From: Spirochaetota bacterium
GTDB lineage: Bacteria; Spirochaetota; JAHITG01
DNA: 12,256 nt
Assembly (NCBI GenBank): GCA_018817865.1
Contig: JAHITG010000468.1
Coordinates: 1-12,256, forward strand
Direction: 5' to 3'
Part shown: in pieces, positions 5,963-12,256 of the stretch
How positions within the stretch are numbered: the stretch's first letter is position 1
How the letters are laid out: every line of letters begins with the position of its first letter
Program-made: the position numbers and the translations under genes
The notes under the pieces: model-generated
What the model saw: the letters and a program-made list of their open reading frames with translations, nothing else
What the model was told of the DNA's origin: nothing
Databases searched by the model: none

Positions 5963-5986
5963 TTTTATAATAAGGAGTCTGTTTTC

Positions 5987-7990
5987 ATGACAAAAAAAAA
6001 TGATATTATACATACTCAAAATAATTTAAAAAATCCTAAAAAAAATAAAAAGATCTGCGGGCCGGTTGAAAATCTTGAAGATTATGTTCATCCGGAATGG
6101 TGGAGAAATATTTTCAATCCCCTCTATTTAAAGACCGACTCTGATGTAGTGGATGACAGAGATATTACAAAAGAAGAAGTAAAACTTTTTTCGAATATTT
6201 TGTCTTTGACGCCGGATCAGAAAATACTCGATCTCTGCTGCGGACAGGGCCGTCATTCCCTGGAATGGACGAGGCAGGGTTATTCTGCAGAGGGACTGGA
6301 CAGGTCTCATTACCTGATCCACAAAGCCAGGACACAAGCCAAAAAGGAAGGATTAAACGTAAAATTCAGGGAAGGAGATGCCAGAAAGATCCCTTATCAG
6401 ACAGACTATTTTGATATAGTTGTAATTCTCGGAAACAGCTTCGGTTATTTTGAGACCATGCAGGATGATCTCAGGGTGTTAAAGGAAGTCTACCGTGTAC
6501 TAAAACCCTGGGGGAAACTGCTGATCGATGTTGCGGATGGAGAATACTTAAAAAATAATTTTCAGCCCCATTCCTGGGAATGGATCGACAAGAATTTCTT
6601 TGTCTGCCGGGAGCGCTCCCTCTCCTGCGACAACAACCAGATGATATCAAGGGAACTGATCACCAATATTGAGAAAGGGGTGATAGCAGATCAGTTCTAT
6701 TCGGAAAGATTATATACAAAAGAGAGCCTTCTGGAACTGCTTCAGAAAGCCCGGTTTCAGGATATCAATCCGCACAGCCAGATAACTGTCAATTCAAAAA
6801 GAAACCAGGACCTGGGGATGATGGAGAGACGCGTTATCCTTACCGGAACAGTAAAAAAAGAATGGACCCCGCTAAAGATACAATCAAAAGAGATCGTAAA
6901 AAATGTCGTGGTGCTTTTTGGTGACCCTAATAAGCCGGATGCTTTAAAACCTGATTCCGTCTTTGATGATGATGACTTTTACACGATCGACCAGTTAAAA
7001 TCAGCCCTCAGAGAACTGGAAGGATATAAGATATCCTATTTCAATGATCACGATCTGCTGATCAATGATCTCATGAAGAACAGGTATAAAATTGATTATA
7101 TTTTCAACCTGTGTGATGAAGGATATGATAATGACCCCAAGAAAGAGCTGAATGTTCCTGCTTTTTTACAAATGCTGAACATCCCCTTTACCGGAAGCGG
7201 CCCGCAGTGCCTGGCCTACTGTTATGATAAATCTCTGATCCGCGGGATCGCAAAGGAGATGGAGATACCGGCTCCGGATGCTTTCTTTATAAAACCTGAG
7301 GATTCCACATTTGAACTCCCCTTTGCTTTTCCCGTGATCGTAAAGCCCAATTTCGGTGATTCCAGTTTCGGTATTACCCAGAGGAGTGTAGCAAATAACC
7401 TGGATGCACTGATAAAAGCCATTAATGAGATCCGTGAAAAGTTCGGTTATGAAAAACCAGTCATCGTTGAAGAATTTTTACCGGGAAAGGACCTCAGCCT
7501 GGGTATAATAGGCAATCCGCCGGAATCATACAAAATTCTACCTGTCATTGAAGAGGATTATTCTGCTTTACCGGAATCACTTCCGAAGATCTGCGGGTAT
7601 GAAGCAAAATGGATCCCTGATTCTCCCTACTGGAAGATCAGGTCTGTCCCTGCTGATATCTCAGAAGAGGCCAAGAATACGATCATTGAATGCAGCCTGA
7701 AACTGTTTGAACGGCTGGAATGCAGGGATTACTGCCGTTTTGACTGGCGCCTGGATGATAAAGGAAACCCCAAACTGCTGGAAGTCAATCCCAACCCCGG
7801 CTGGTGCTGGGACGGTCATCTGGCAAAAATGGCAAAAATTGATAAGATCAATTATACGGAGATGATAAGGATGATCCTGCGGTCCGCGGAAAAACGGCTG
7901 GGAGTCGATACAACAGATGATTTTAAAACTAATGGCAAAAAAGATCCTGTAAAGAAAACAAAGATTAAATCAGATCATCCGGATAAATGA
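5987..7990 (+). CDS. Fusion of SAM methyltransferase and D-Ala-D-Ala-ligase-like ATP-grasp enzyme
   Basis: This is a 667-residue, two-enzyme protein with no signal peptide. After a Lys/Asn-rich leader, residues about 60-290 form a class I SAM-dependent methyltransferase. Motif I is ILDLCCGQGRH (80-90), the acidic end of strand 2 is GLDRS, then EGDARKIPY (129-137), and DIVVILGNSFGYF with VLKPWGKLLIDV (171-182). Residues about 305-640 form an ATP-grasp ligase of the D-Ala-D-Ala ligase type. Visible parts are FNLCDEGYDND, PFTGSGPQCLAYCYDKSLIR (400-419), the nucleotide-binding FPVIVKPNFGDSSFGI (448-463), VIVEEFLPGKDLSLGI (492-507), and the Mg-binding end CRFDWRLDD to LLEVNPNPGW (Glu599, Asn601). 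The tail after 640 is charged. It probably joins two amino-acid-like substrates with ATP and methylates one of them or the product. Classical Ddl is unfused and about 300-370 residues, so this is unlikely to be the ordinary cell-wall ligase. AAGGAG at 5972-5977 supports the start. Confidence 0.9.
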   Translation: MTKKNDIIHTQNNLKNPKKNKKICGPVENLEDYVHPEWWRNIFNPLYLKTDSDVVDDRDITKEEVKLFSNILSLTPDQKILDLCCGQGRHSLEWTRQGYSAEGLDRSHYLIHKARTQAKKEGLNVKFREGDARKIPYQTDYFDIVVILGNSFGYFETMQDDLRVLKEVYRVLKPWGKLLIDVADGEYLKNNFQPHSWEWIDKNFFVCRERSLSCDNNQMISRELITNIEKGVIADQFYSERLYTKESLLELLQKARFQDINPHSQITVNSKRNQDLGMMERRVILTGTVKKEWTPLKIQSKEIVKNVVVLFGDPNKPDALKPDSVFDDDDFYTIDQLKSALRELEGYKISYFNDHDLLINDLMKNRYKIDYIFNLCDEGYDNDPKKELNVPAFLQMLNIPFTGSGPQCLAYCYDKSLIRGIAKEMEIPAPDAFFIKPEDSTFELPFAFPVIVKPNFGDSSFGITQRSVANNLDALIKAINEIREKFGYEKPVIVEEFLPGKDLSLGIIGNPPESYKILPVIEEDYSALPESLPKICGYEAKWIPDSPYWKIRSVPADISEEAKNTIIECSLKLFERLECRDYCRFDWRLDDKGNPKLLEVNPNPGWCWDGHLAKMAKIDKINYTEMIRMILRSAEKRLGVDTTDDFKTNGKKDPVKKTKIKSDHPDK

Positions 7991-8118
7991 TCATAACAGA
8001 CAGCTTTAGAATATTATATGCTTATATAAATCACTGAAGAGTATCGGCGACAGAAGATGAAAAGCCGTTAAATCCTGATATATTCCGGATCTGATACCTT
8101 CAGAAGCAAAACTTTTAT

Positions 8119-8973
8119 TCAATTAAAGATCTTACTGCAGATCCGGTTCTTTCCTTTCTTCTTTGCCAGATACATTAAATCATCCGCCTTATTCAGGATC
8201 TCCTCCAGCAATTTTGTTGGATGATTATAAGAAGCAAGGCCGATACTGAAAGTAACATCCAATTTATTCTTTATCATGGTACTCAGTAAAACTTTTTGAA
8301 TACGGGACATCACCTTAACAGCACTTTTATCATTTGTTTCAGGAAAAAGAATAACAAACTCATCCCCCCCCAGCCTCGCAGCAAGGTCATTCTCCCGGAT
8401 ATTTCCCAGTAATAAACGGGCTATCAGCCGTAAAAGTTCATCCCCTGCCTTATGCCCCAGGGTATCATTGATCATCTTAAAATTATCGCAATCTAGGTAT
8501 GCAATGCTTACAGGATGTTTGTACCGTATGCACCTTTTTACCTCTTTTCCCCCATCCTCAAAAAAAGACTGTGAATTTGAAATACCCGTAATAAAATCCG
8601 TTCTGGCTTTGATCTTTTCATTCATCAATGATCTCTTTAGAGATGTCAATAAAAAGACAAATACCATAAAAACAGAAAACCGGACAAAAGCATTCCAGTA
8701 CGGGACCAGGAAATGTGCATCAGCATAACTGTTTTTCGTATCAGCCATAAACCACACAAGAGTGCATATTGCTGAGATCAGAAATCCGGCCGTCCTCCCG
8801 CTCTGAAACCAAAGGAGAAATAAAATAGGGATCAGATAAAAGACTGAAAAACTTAATTTCTTGCCTATAGAATAGTCAGCCAGCCCGATCAATGCGACCA
8901 AAACCAGAGATAGGACCGTAATTGAAACACTATTAAGAATATTTCTGATATTATTCTTCTCTTTTGTAACCAT
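8119..8973 (-). CDS. Membrane diguanylate cyclase (GGDEF)
   Basis: This enzyme makes cyclic di-GMP from two GTP. Of its 284 residues, the first 111 hold about four transmembrane helices (near 13-33, 43-57, 61-77, 93-111), including FSVFYLIPILFLLWFQSGR, a pattern common at the N-terminus of membrane GGDEF proteins. The cytoplasmic GGDEF domain covers about 120-282. Asp161 and the segment CDNFKMINDTLGHKAGDELL match the metal and GTP-binding helix, and RLGGDEFVILFP carries an intact GGDEF motif at 202-206. REND (193-196) stands five residues before GGDEF and fits the RxxD product-inhibition site, so it should be active and feedback-inhibited. The end KADDLMYLAKKKGKNRI is also canonical. There is no EAL domain and no obvious soluble sensor. 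It lies 109 nt after corA on the same strand and may have its own promoter. The RBS is weak. Confidence 0.96.
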   Translation of the reverse strand: MVTKEKNNIRNILNSVSITVLSLVLVALIGLADYSIGKKLSFSVFYLIPILFLLWFQSGRTAGFLISAICTLVWFMADTKNSYADAHFLVPYWNAFVRFSVFMVFVFLLTSLKRSLMNEKIKARTDFITGISNSQSFFEDGGKEVKRCIRYKHPVSIAYLDCDNFKMINDTLGHKAGDELLRLIARLLLGNIRENDLAARLGGDEFVILFPETNDKSAVKVMSRIQKVLLSTMIKNKLDVTFSIGLASYNHPTKLLEEILNKADDLMYLAKKKGKNRICSKIFN

Positions 8974-9055
8974 AATTCTTGATCTGATAACAATACTTAA
9001 AATAATATTTTATCTGCAAATAATAATAATCATTCCGAATCATTGATCGTTTGAT

Positions 9056-9072
9056 CGGTTTTAATATAACCG
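9056..9072 (-). other. Short hairpin after corA
   Basis: CGGTT-TTAATAT-AACCG is a 5-bp stem with a 7-nt loop, 10 nt after the corA stop codon in its reading direction. No T tract follows, so it is at best a weak transcript end or processing site before the diguanylate cyclase gene. Confidence 0.25.
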
Positions 9073-9082
9073 GGTAATATTC

Positions 9083-10147
9083 TTACAGCCACTTCTTTCG
9101 CTTAAAAAAACTGATCATTAAAATAAAGACCGAAACCATAAATCCCCAAACAGAAAAATATCCCCATTTCCATTTCAACTCGGGTATGAACTCAAAATTC
9201 ATTCCATAAACACCCACGATAAAAGTGAGGGGAATGAATATCGTTGCTATAATAGTGAGGACTTTCATCACCTCGTTCATTTTATTGCTGATACTGGAGA
9301 GATAAATATCCATCAAACCGGAAAGCATATCGCGATAAGACTCGATCATATCAATGACCTGAATAGTATGGTCATATACATCTCTAAAAAAGATGATCGT
9401 CATATTTTTAATGAATTTCATATCCCCGCGTGTCAGATTACTGATCAGCTCTCTTAACGGCCAGACAGAACGGCGCAAAAATATCATCTCATTTTTTAAA
9501 TTTTTAATGGTGTGAAGCATTTTGGGAACAGGGCGGGACACCAGATCTTCTTCTGTTTCTTCAATATTATCCCCTATCTGTTCCAGAACGGTAAAATAAT
9601 TATCTACAACCGCATCCATCAACGCATAGACCAGGTAATCCGCTCCCATATTCCTGATCTTTCCTTTGGCATGCCTTATCCTCTCTCTGATACCTTCAAA
9701 GACATCCCCCTCTTTCTCCTGGAATGAGATCACAAAATTTTTCCCCAGGACCATGCTAACCTGCTCCGAATCTATCTTTTTAACACTTCCGTCATAGGTA
9801 AGCATCTTAAAAACAATAAAAAGATGATCTTCAAACTCTTCCACTTTCGGGCGCTGGGATGTGTTAAGAATATCCTCAAGGATCAGCGGATGCATGCCAA
9901 AATAATTCCCGATCTTCTCAATAATATCCACTTGATGAAGTCCGTCTATATTGATCCAGGTAACAGAAGATCTGCTTTTATAAGAAAAGGATTCCTCGAT
10001 CTTCTTTGCTTCTTTTTCATGGAACTGCTTTTCATTATAATCAATGATGGTGACCTTTGCTTTTGTCGACCTTTTTTCACCTATATGCACCAATGTACCC
10101 GGAGGCATTCCGGCTTTTCCGGACATCTTACTATTTGATCTGATCAT
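9083..10147 (-). CDS. corA: CorA-type magnesium/cobalt transport channel
   Basis: This is a divalent cation channel of the CorA family, probably a homopentamer that lets Mg2+ (also Co2+ or Ni2+) enter the cell. From the ATG at 10147 it has 354 residues, close to the 351 of Thermotoga CorA. An N-terminal alpha/beta cytoplasmic domain (to about 245, with HPLILEDILNTSQRPKVEEF) leads into a long stalk helix. Two C-terminal transmembrane helices follow (about 293-315 and 328-347). The signature YGMNFEFIPEL sits at the end of the first, with GMN at 315-317, and the basic tail is KRKKWL. A GTG at 10156 could add three residues, but AAGGAGG (10158-10164) ends only 1 nt before it and 10 nt before the ATG, so I prefer the ATG. 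The gene starts 21 nt after the esterase stop and appears to be the last gene of that operon. Confidence 0.96.
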   Translation of the reverse strand: MIRSNSKMSGKAGMPPGTLVHIGEKRSTKAKVTIIDYNEKQFHEKEAKKIEESFSYKSRSSVTWINIDGLHQVDIIEKIGNYFGMHPLILEDILNTSQRPKVEEFEDHLFIVFKMLTYDGSVKKIDSEQVSMVLGKNFVISFQEKEGDVFEGIRERIRHAKGKIRNMGADYLVYALMDAVVDNYFTVLEQIGDNIEETEEDLVSRPVPKMLHTIKNLKNEMIFLRRSVWPLRELISNLTRGDMKFIKNMTIIFFRDVYDHTIQVIDMIESYRDMLSGLMDIYLSSISNKMNEVMKVLTIIATIFIPLTFIVGVYGMNFEFIPELKWKWGYFSVWGFMVSVFILMISFFKRKKWL

Positions 10148-10168
10148 AGTGATCACGCCTCCTTCTTA

Positions 10169-10858
10169 TCAAACATCTTTCTTTCGTGATATCTTTTTAT
10201 GTTTCAGCATCCACTTATATAATTCCTCATTTTTATAGGTCTTTGTCCAGGAATCATGCCCCGCTTTCGGATAGATCGTGAACTTCACATTTCCATTATA
10301 TTTCTTTAACAGCCTCACCAGATTCTTTGACTCCTTGACAGGAACAATATTATCTTTTGCCCCGTGAAAAACCCAAATAGGAATATTCACTATTTTTTTG
10401 ACCCTTTCCGGAAATCCGAAAAACGGGGATGCACTTCCGCATATGGGAACAATAGCTGAAAAATGGTCCGGATAAAAAGCTGCAAAATGCCAGACCCCGT
10501 CTCCTCCCATGCTTAACCCGGTTAAATAGATCCTTCTGCTATCTACCCGGTAATCTGCTTCTATCTTTGACAGCAGGGCTACGATATCATCAAATTTAGT
10601 GAACCAGGTAAGGTCTTTAGGGCATTGAGGAGAAACAACAATAAAAGGAAAATCCGGCCTCTTTTTTAATAATCTGGGCAAACCATTCTTGAACAACAGA
10701 TCAAGGTCACTGCCCCTCTCCTCAGACCCGTGCAGAAAGAGGATCAACGGCCATTTTCTATCCGGCTTTTTGGAATATTCTTTTGGAATATATAAGAGAT
10801 AATCAAGCTCCACTTTCTTTTTGATCGTTGCCCTGAACTTTTTTTTCTTCTGCTCCAT
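10169..10858 (-). CDS. Alpha/beta-hydrolase, phospholipase/carboxylesterase or dienelactone-hydrolase type
   Basis: This is a serine hydrolase of 229 residues from the ATG at 10858. PLILFLHGSEERGSDLD carries the oxyanion-hole HG motif. LTGLSMGGDGVWHFA is the nucleophile elbow with Ser116. WVFHGAKDNIVP holds the acid Asp169, and KAGHDSW the catalytic His201. The set is complete and ordered as in predicted esterases of the DLH/prolyl-oligopeptidase superfamily. No signal peptide is seen, so it is cytoplasmic. A TTG four codons upstream (10870) keeps the frame but has no RBS; GGAA about 8 nt before the ATG is weak but better placed. It begins 14 nt after the stop codon of the ATP-grasp gene and lies 21 nt before corA, so the three are probably co-transcribed. 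The substrate cannot be deduced. Confidence 0.88.
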   Translation of the reverse strand: MEQKKKKFRATIKKKVELDYLLYIPKEYSKKPDRKWPLILFLHGSEERGSDLDLLFKNGLPRLLKKRPDFPFIVVSPQCPKDLTWFTKFDDIVALLSKIEADYRVDSRRIYLTGLSMGGDGVWHFAAFYPDHFSAIVPICGSASPFFGFPERVKKIVNIPIWVFHGAKDNIVPVKESKNLVRLLKKYNGNVKFTIYPKAGHDSWTKTYKNEELYKWMLKHKKISRKKDV

Positions 10859-10872
10859 TTCTGTTTCCAATT

Positions 10873-11847
10873 CTATTCAGCAAACCAGACCCTATTATGA
10901 TCGTGAAGTTCCAGGTCGTTCTGCATCCGCCAGGCTGAATCCACCATTTTTACGGCAATATGCTCAACCACGTGGTCCGGAGGTGCGAAACGGAACTGTG
11001 ATTGTATGTCCACATCACACTGATCATTCACGTAATCAATAACAGACGGCATGATATTCTTTCCATTTTTATAAAAAGCGATCTCGGTGGAGAACCAGTC
11101 CATCCTGGTTATCTGCGAGATCTTTCTGGTGATCTGGACTACCGGGAATAATTTGAATTTTACCATCTCCTTAAAAGTAAGATGCTCATATTCCCCCAGA
11201 ACCGGATGCCACCACATGGGAATAACCTCATTATATATATGATAGACCCGGAACCAGCCCAGCTTCTCCCCGAACAGGACCGGTTCGATCTTTTCCTGGA
11301 GAAGAAAATTATCACCGCTGTTAAATTTCCTTGCTTCCGCGATCTTTTTTACATTCCAGACCGCATCGGTCACAACACCGAACCGGCCAAACCCGTTCGC
11401 CGGTTTGATCACAAAAGGCCGGCCCAGTTTCTCTTTCTGGGCTTTTGTCAATTTGAATTTATCCGGCTGCCAGTTCCTGATAATGATCGTAAAAGGAGTA
11501 GGAATATCCGCTTTTTGAAAAGCAAAATGGGTAATGGATTTATCGATGGCTACTTTTGCATCATCCGGGTCATCAAGGACCGTACCGTCATTATCTTTCA
11601 CCGCATAACTGAGCTTGGCATAAAGATCATCCGGTATGTTATAAGTGGCATTCATATCCAGGAGAAAGGATATTATGATCTCTCTGTTATCAAGTTTGTT
11701 AATGATCCGGGACACATTGCCGTCATGGATTTGAAGGAAAGACATCCCCCTGACCTTGCATTCCCTCTGAAGCCAATTAATGAAAGGGACATCCTCTACA
11801 TCAGGCCAAGAAAGGGCAAAATCATATTTTCTGATCTCTTTTGACAT
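10873..11847 (-). CDS. ATP-grasp domain protein, likely carboxylate-amine ligase
   Basis: This is a 324-residue cytoplasmic protein whose central and C-terminal parts follow the ATP-grasp plan. A central linker with VAIDKSITHFAFQKADIPTP (residues 99-118) resembles the lead-in helix of RimK/Ddl-like ligases. RPFVIKPANGFGRFGVV (143-159) is the nucleotide-binding strand-loop-strand. NFLLQEKIEPV (180-190) supplies the adenine-contact segment. DWFSTEIAF (250-258) and VIDYVNDQCDVD (269-280) correspond to the metal-binding acidic and Asn residues. Such enzymes activate a carboxylate as acyl-phosphate and join it to an amine. The N-terminal 95 residues (YDFALSWPDVEDVPFINWL) may fold as the pre-ATP-grasp domain. 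I cannot tell the substrates; it is not a recognisable RimK, GshB or Ddl. It is first in a probable operon with an esterase and CorA. AGGTGG lies 10 nt before the ATG. Confidence 0.82.
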   Translation of the reverse strand: MSKEIRKYDFALSWPDVEDVPFINWLQRECKVRGMSFLQIHDGNVSRIINKLDNREIIISFLLDMNATYNIPDDLYAKLSYAVKDNDGTVLDDPDDAKVAIDKSITHFAFQKADIPTPFTIIIRNWQPDKFKLTKAQKEKLGRPFVIKPANGFGRFGVVTDAVWNVKKIAEARKFNSGDNFLLQEKIEPVLFGEKLGWFRVYHIYNEVIPMWWHPVLGEYEHLTFKEMVKFKLFPVVQITRKISQITRMDWFSTEIAFYKNGKNIMPSVIDYVNDQCDVDIQSQFRFAPPDHVVEHIAVKMVDSAWRMQNDLELHDHNRVWFAE

Positions 11848-11891
11848 TGTAATATTACCACCTGATGATCACCAATATTTCTATTAATTAA

Positions 11892-11919
11892 AATATAAAT
11901 AATACATTTTATTTTTCAA
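11892..11919 (-). promoter_or_regulatory. Probable promoter of the ATP-grasp/esterase/corA operon
   Basis: On the minus strand TTGAAA (11914-11919) and TATATT (11892-11897) stand 16 nt apart, the same hexamers as the thyA promoter. They lie between the helicase gene end and the ATP-grasp start, giving a leader of about 40 nt. The AT-rich setting lowers certainty. Confidence 0.45.
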
Positions 11920-11957
11920 TATTTATTCTTTCAGGCAGAGGAATTCCCTGCAGGGCT

Positions 11958-12256
11958 TTAATATTTTTTCTTTCTATTCTTTTTTCCGGCACCCTTCCTT
12001 TTTTTTCCGGATCTCTCTTTTTGCGGTTTTTTATTCTTCTTTTCCTTCACGATCAAAGATTTTTCGCCTTTTTTAGTATTAAGAAAAGCATTCAGTATCA
12101 ATTCCGCTTCTTTAAAAGGTACGGTTAAAAAAGAGAACTCATTCAGCACTTTAATATCTTCCAGAAGATGATCAGCGATATCGATCTTCTGTTTTATCAT
12201 GGTTTTCAGTTTATTTGGGGTCAGGTCACTATTTGTGCCCTGGGCAACAAAAAGCC
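11958..12256 (-). CDS. C-terminal end of DEAD-box RNA helicase with DbpA-type RNA-binding domain, truncated by window
   Basis: The frame ending at TAA 11958 is open to the right edge, so the ATG at 12200 is internal and about 98 C-terminal residues are visible. The stretch LFVAQGTNSDLTPNKLKTM, then KIDIADHLLEDIKVLNEFSFLTVP, then KEAELILNAFLNTKKGEKSLIVKEK, fits the DbpA-type RNA-binding domain that follows the helicase core in DbpA and DeaD/CsdA-like enzymes. Typical features are the small N-terminal beta strand with Gly, the FSFLTVP strand and the ending IVKEK. After it comes a very basic tail of about 30 Lys/Arg/Gly residues, as in many of these helicases, which would bind rRNA without sequence specificity. 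The helicase core with its DEAD motif lies outside the window, so the subtype (ribosome assembly or cold-shock helicase) is open. Confidence 0.72.
   Translation of the reverse strand, partial: LFVAQGTNSDLTPNKLKTMIKQKIDIADHLLEDIKVLNEFSFLTVPFKEAELILNAFLNTKKGEKSLIVKEKKNKKPQKERSGKKRKGAGKKNRKKKY

Noticed and set aside
5528..5963. Phe/Ser-rich ORFs on the minus strand (114 and 122 residues)
   Set aside because: They are the antisense of the AAG/GAA-rich Lys/Glu gene; purine-rich codons read backwards give Phe/Leu/Ser. They have no fitting RBS and the plus-strand gene has a signal peptide and RBS.
5987..7990. Two separate adjacent genes instead of a fusion
   Set aside because: The frame is continuous with no stop through the junction, and no RBS-plus-start stands out at the beginning of the ligase domain.
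11182..11844. 220-residue plus-strand ORF opposite the ATP-grasp gene
   Set aside because: Despite its length it is an antisense shadow: the minus-strand frame has ATP-grasp motifs and an RBS, while this frame is rich in Arg, Pro and His without any recognisable domain.
11946..11955. CCCTGCAGGG palindrome after the helicase gene as a terminator
   Set aside because: It is a 10-bp palindrome without a loop and has no T run behind it on either strand; its alternative folds are weak.

Overview
The window is an AT-rich bacterial chromosomal stretch with closely packed housekeeping and accessory genes, strong AAGGAGG-type ribosome binding sites and sigma70-like promoters. No rRNA, tRNA, CRISPR array, transposase or phage gene is visible. 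A lipobox protein, a methyl-accepting chemotaxis protein and a c-di-GMP synthase point to a free-living, signalling bacterium, probably diderm. I cannot name the phylum from sequence alone. The gene set and the GTAGTCGC-type palindromic repeats would fit an uncultured environmental lineage, but that is a weak inference.

Left part (1-2330): the end of an M28 zinc peptidase (+) converges on a thyA-folA operon (-). The two thymidylate-cycle genes overlap by 4 nt, and a good promoter sits at 2217-2245. An intrinsic terminator at 2291-2329 separates them from a small lipoprotein gene (2359-2808, -).

Middle (2988-5960, all +): a 54-residue cysteine-flanked membrane protein, a membrane-anchored chemoreceptor-like protein with no evident ligand-binding domain, and a 411-nt gene-free gap. 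The gap holds a nested inverted-repeat (REP/MITE-like) element. Next comes a promoter followed by a perfect 19-bp-arm palindrome, and then an ArsR-family repressor gene. The repressor overlaps by 4 nt a gene for an exported protein with an acidic Ser/Asp tail. That is followed by an exported, almost pure Lys/Glu protein with a 24-bp tandem repeat. A hairpin at 5928-5957 closes or attenuates this unit.

Right part: directly after that hairpin lies a 667-residue fusion of a SAM methyltransferase with a D-Ala-D-Ala-ligase-like ATP-grasp enzyme (+). It converges on minus-strand genes. Read in their own direction these are the C-terminal end of a DEAD-box RNA helicase (cut by the window edge), then a probable three-gene operon (ATP-grasp protein, alpha/beta-hydrolase esterase, CorA channel), then a membrane diguanylate cyclase.

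The parts most worth a second look are the ArsR operon and its operator, which also covers the ribosome binding site, with its two oppositely charged exported proteins; the methyltransferase-ligase fusion; and the nested palindromic repeat beside the ArsR promoter.
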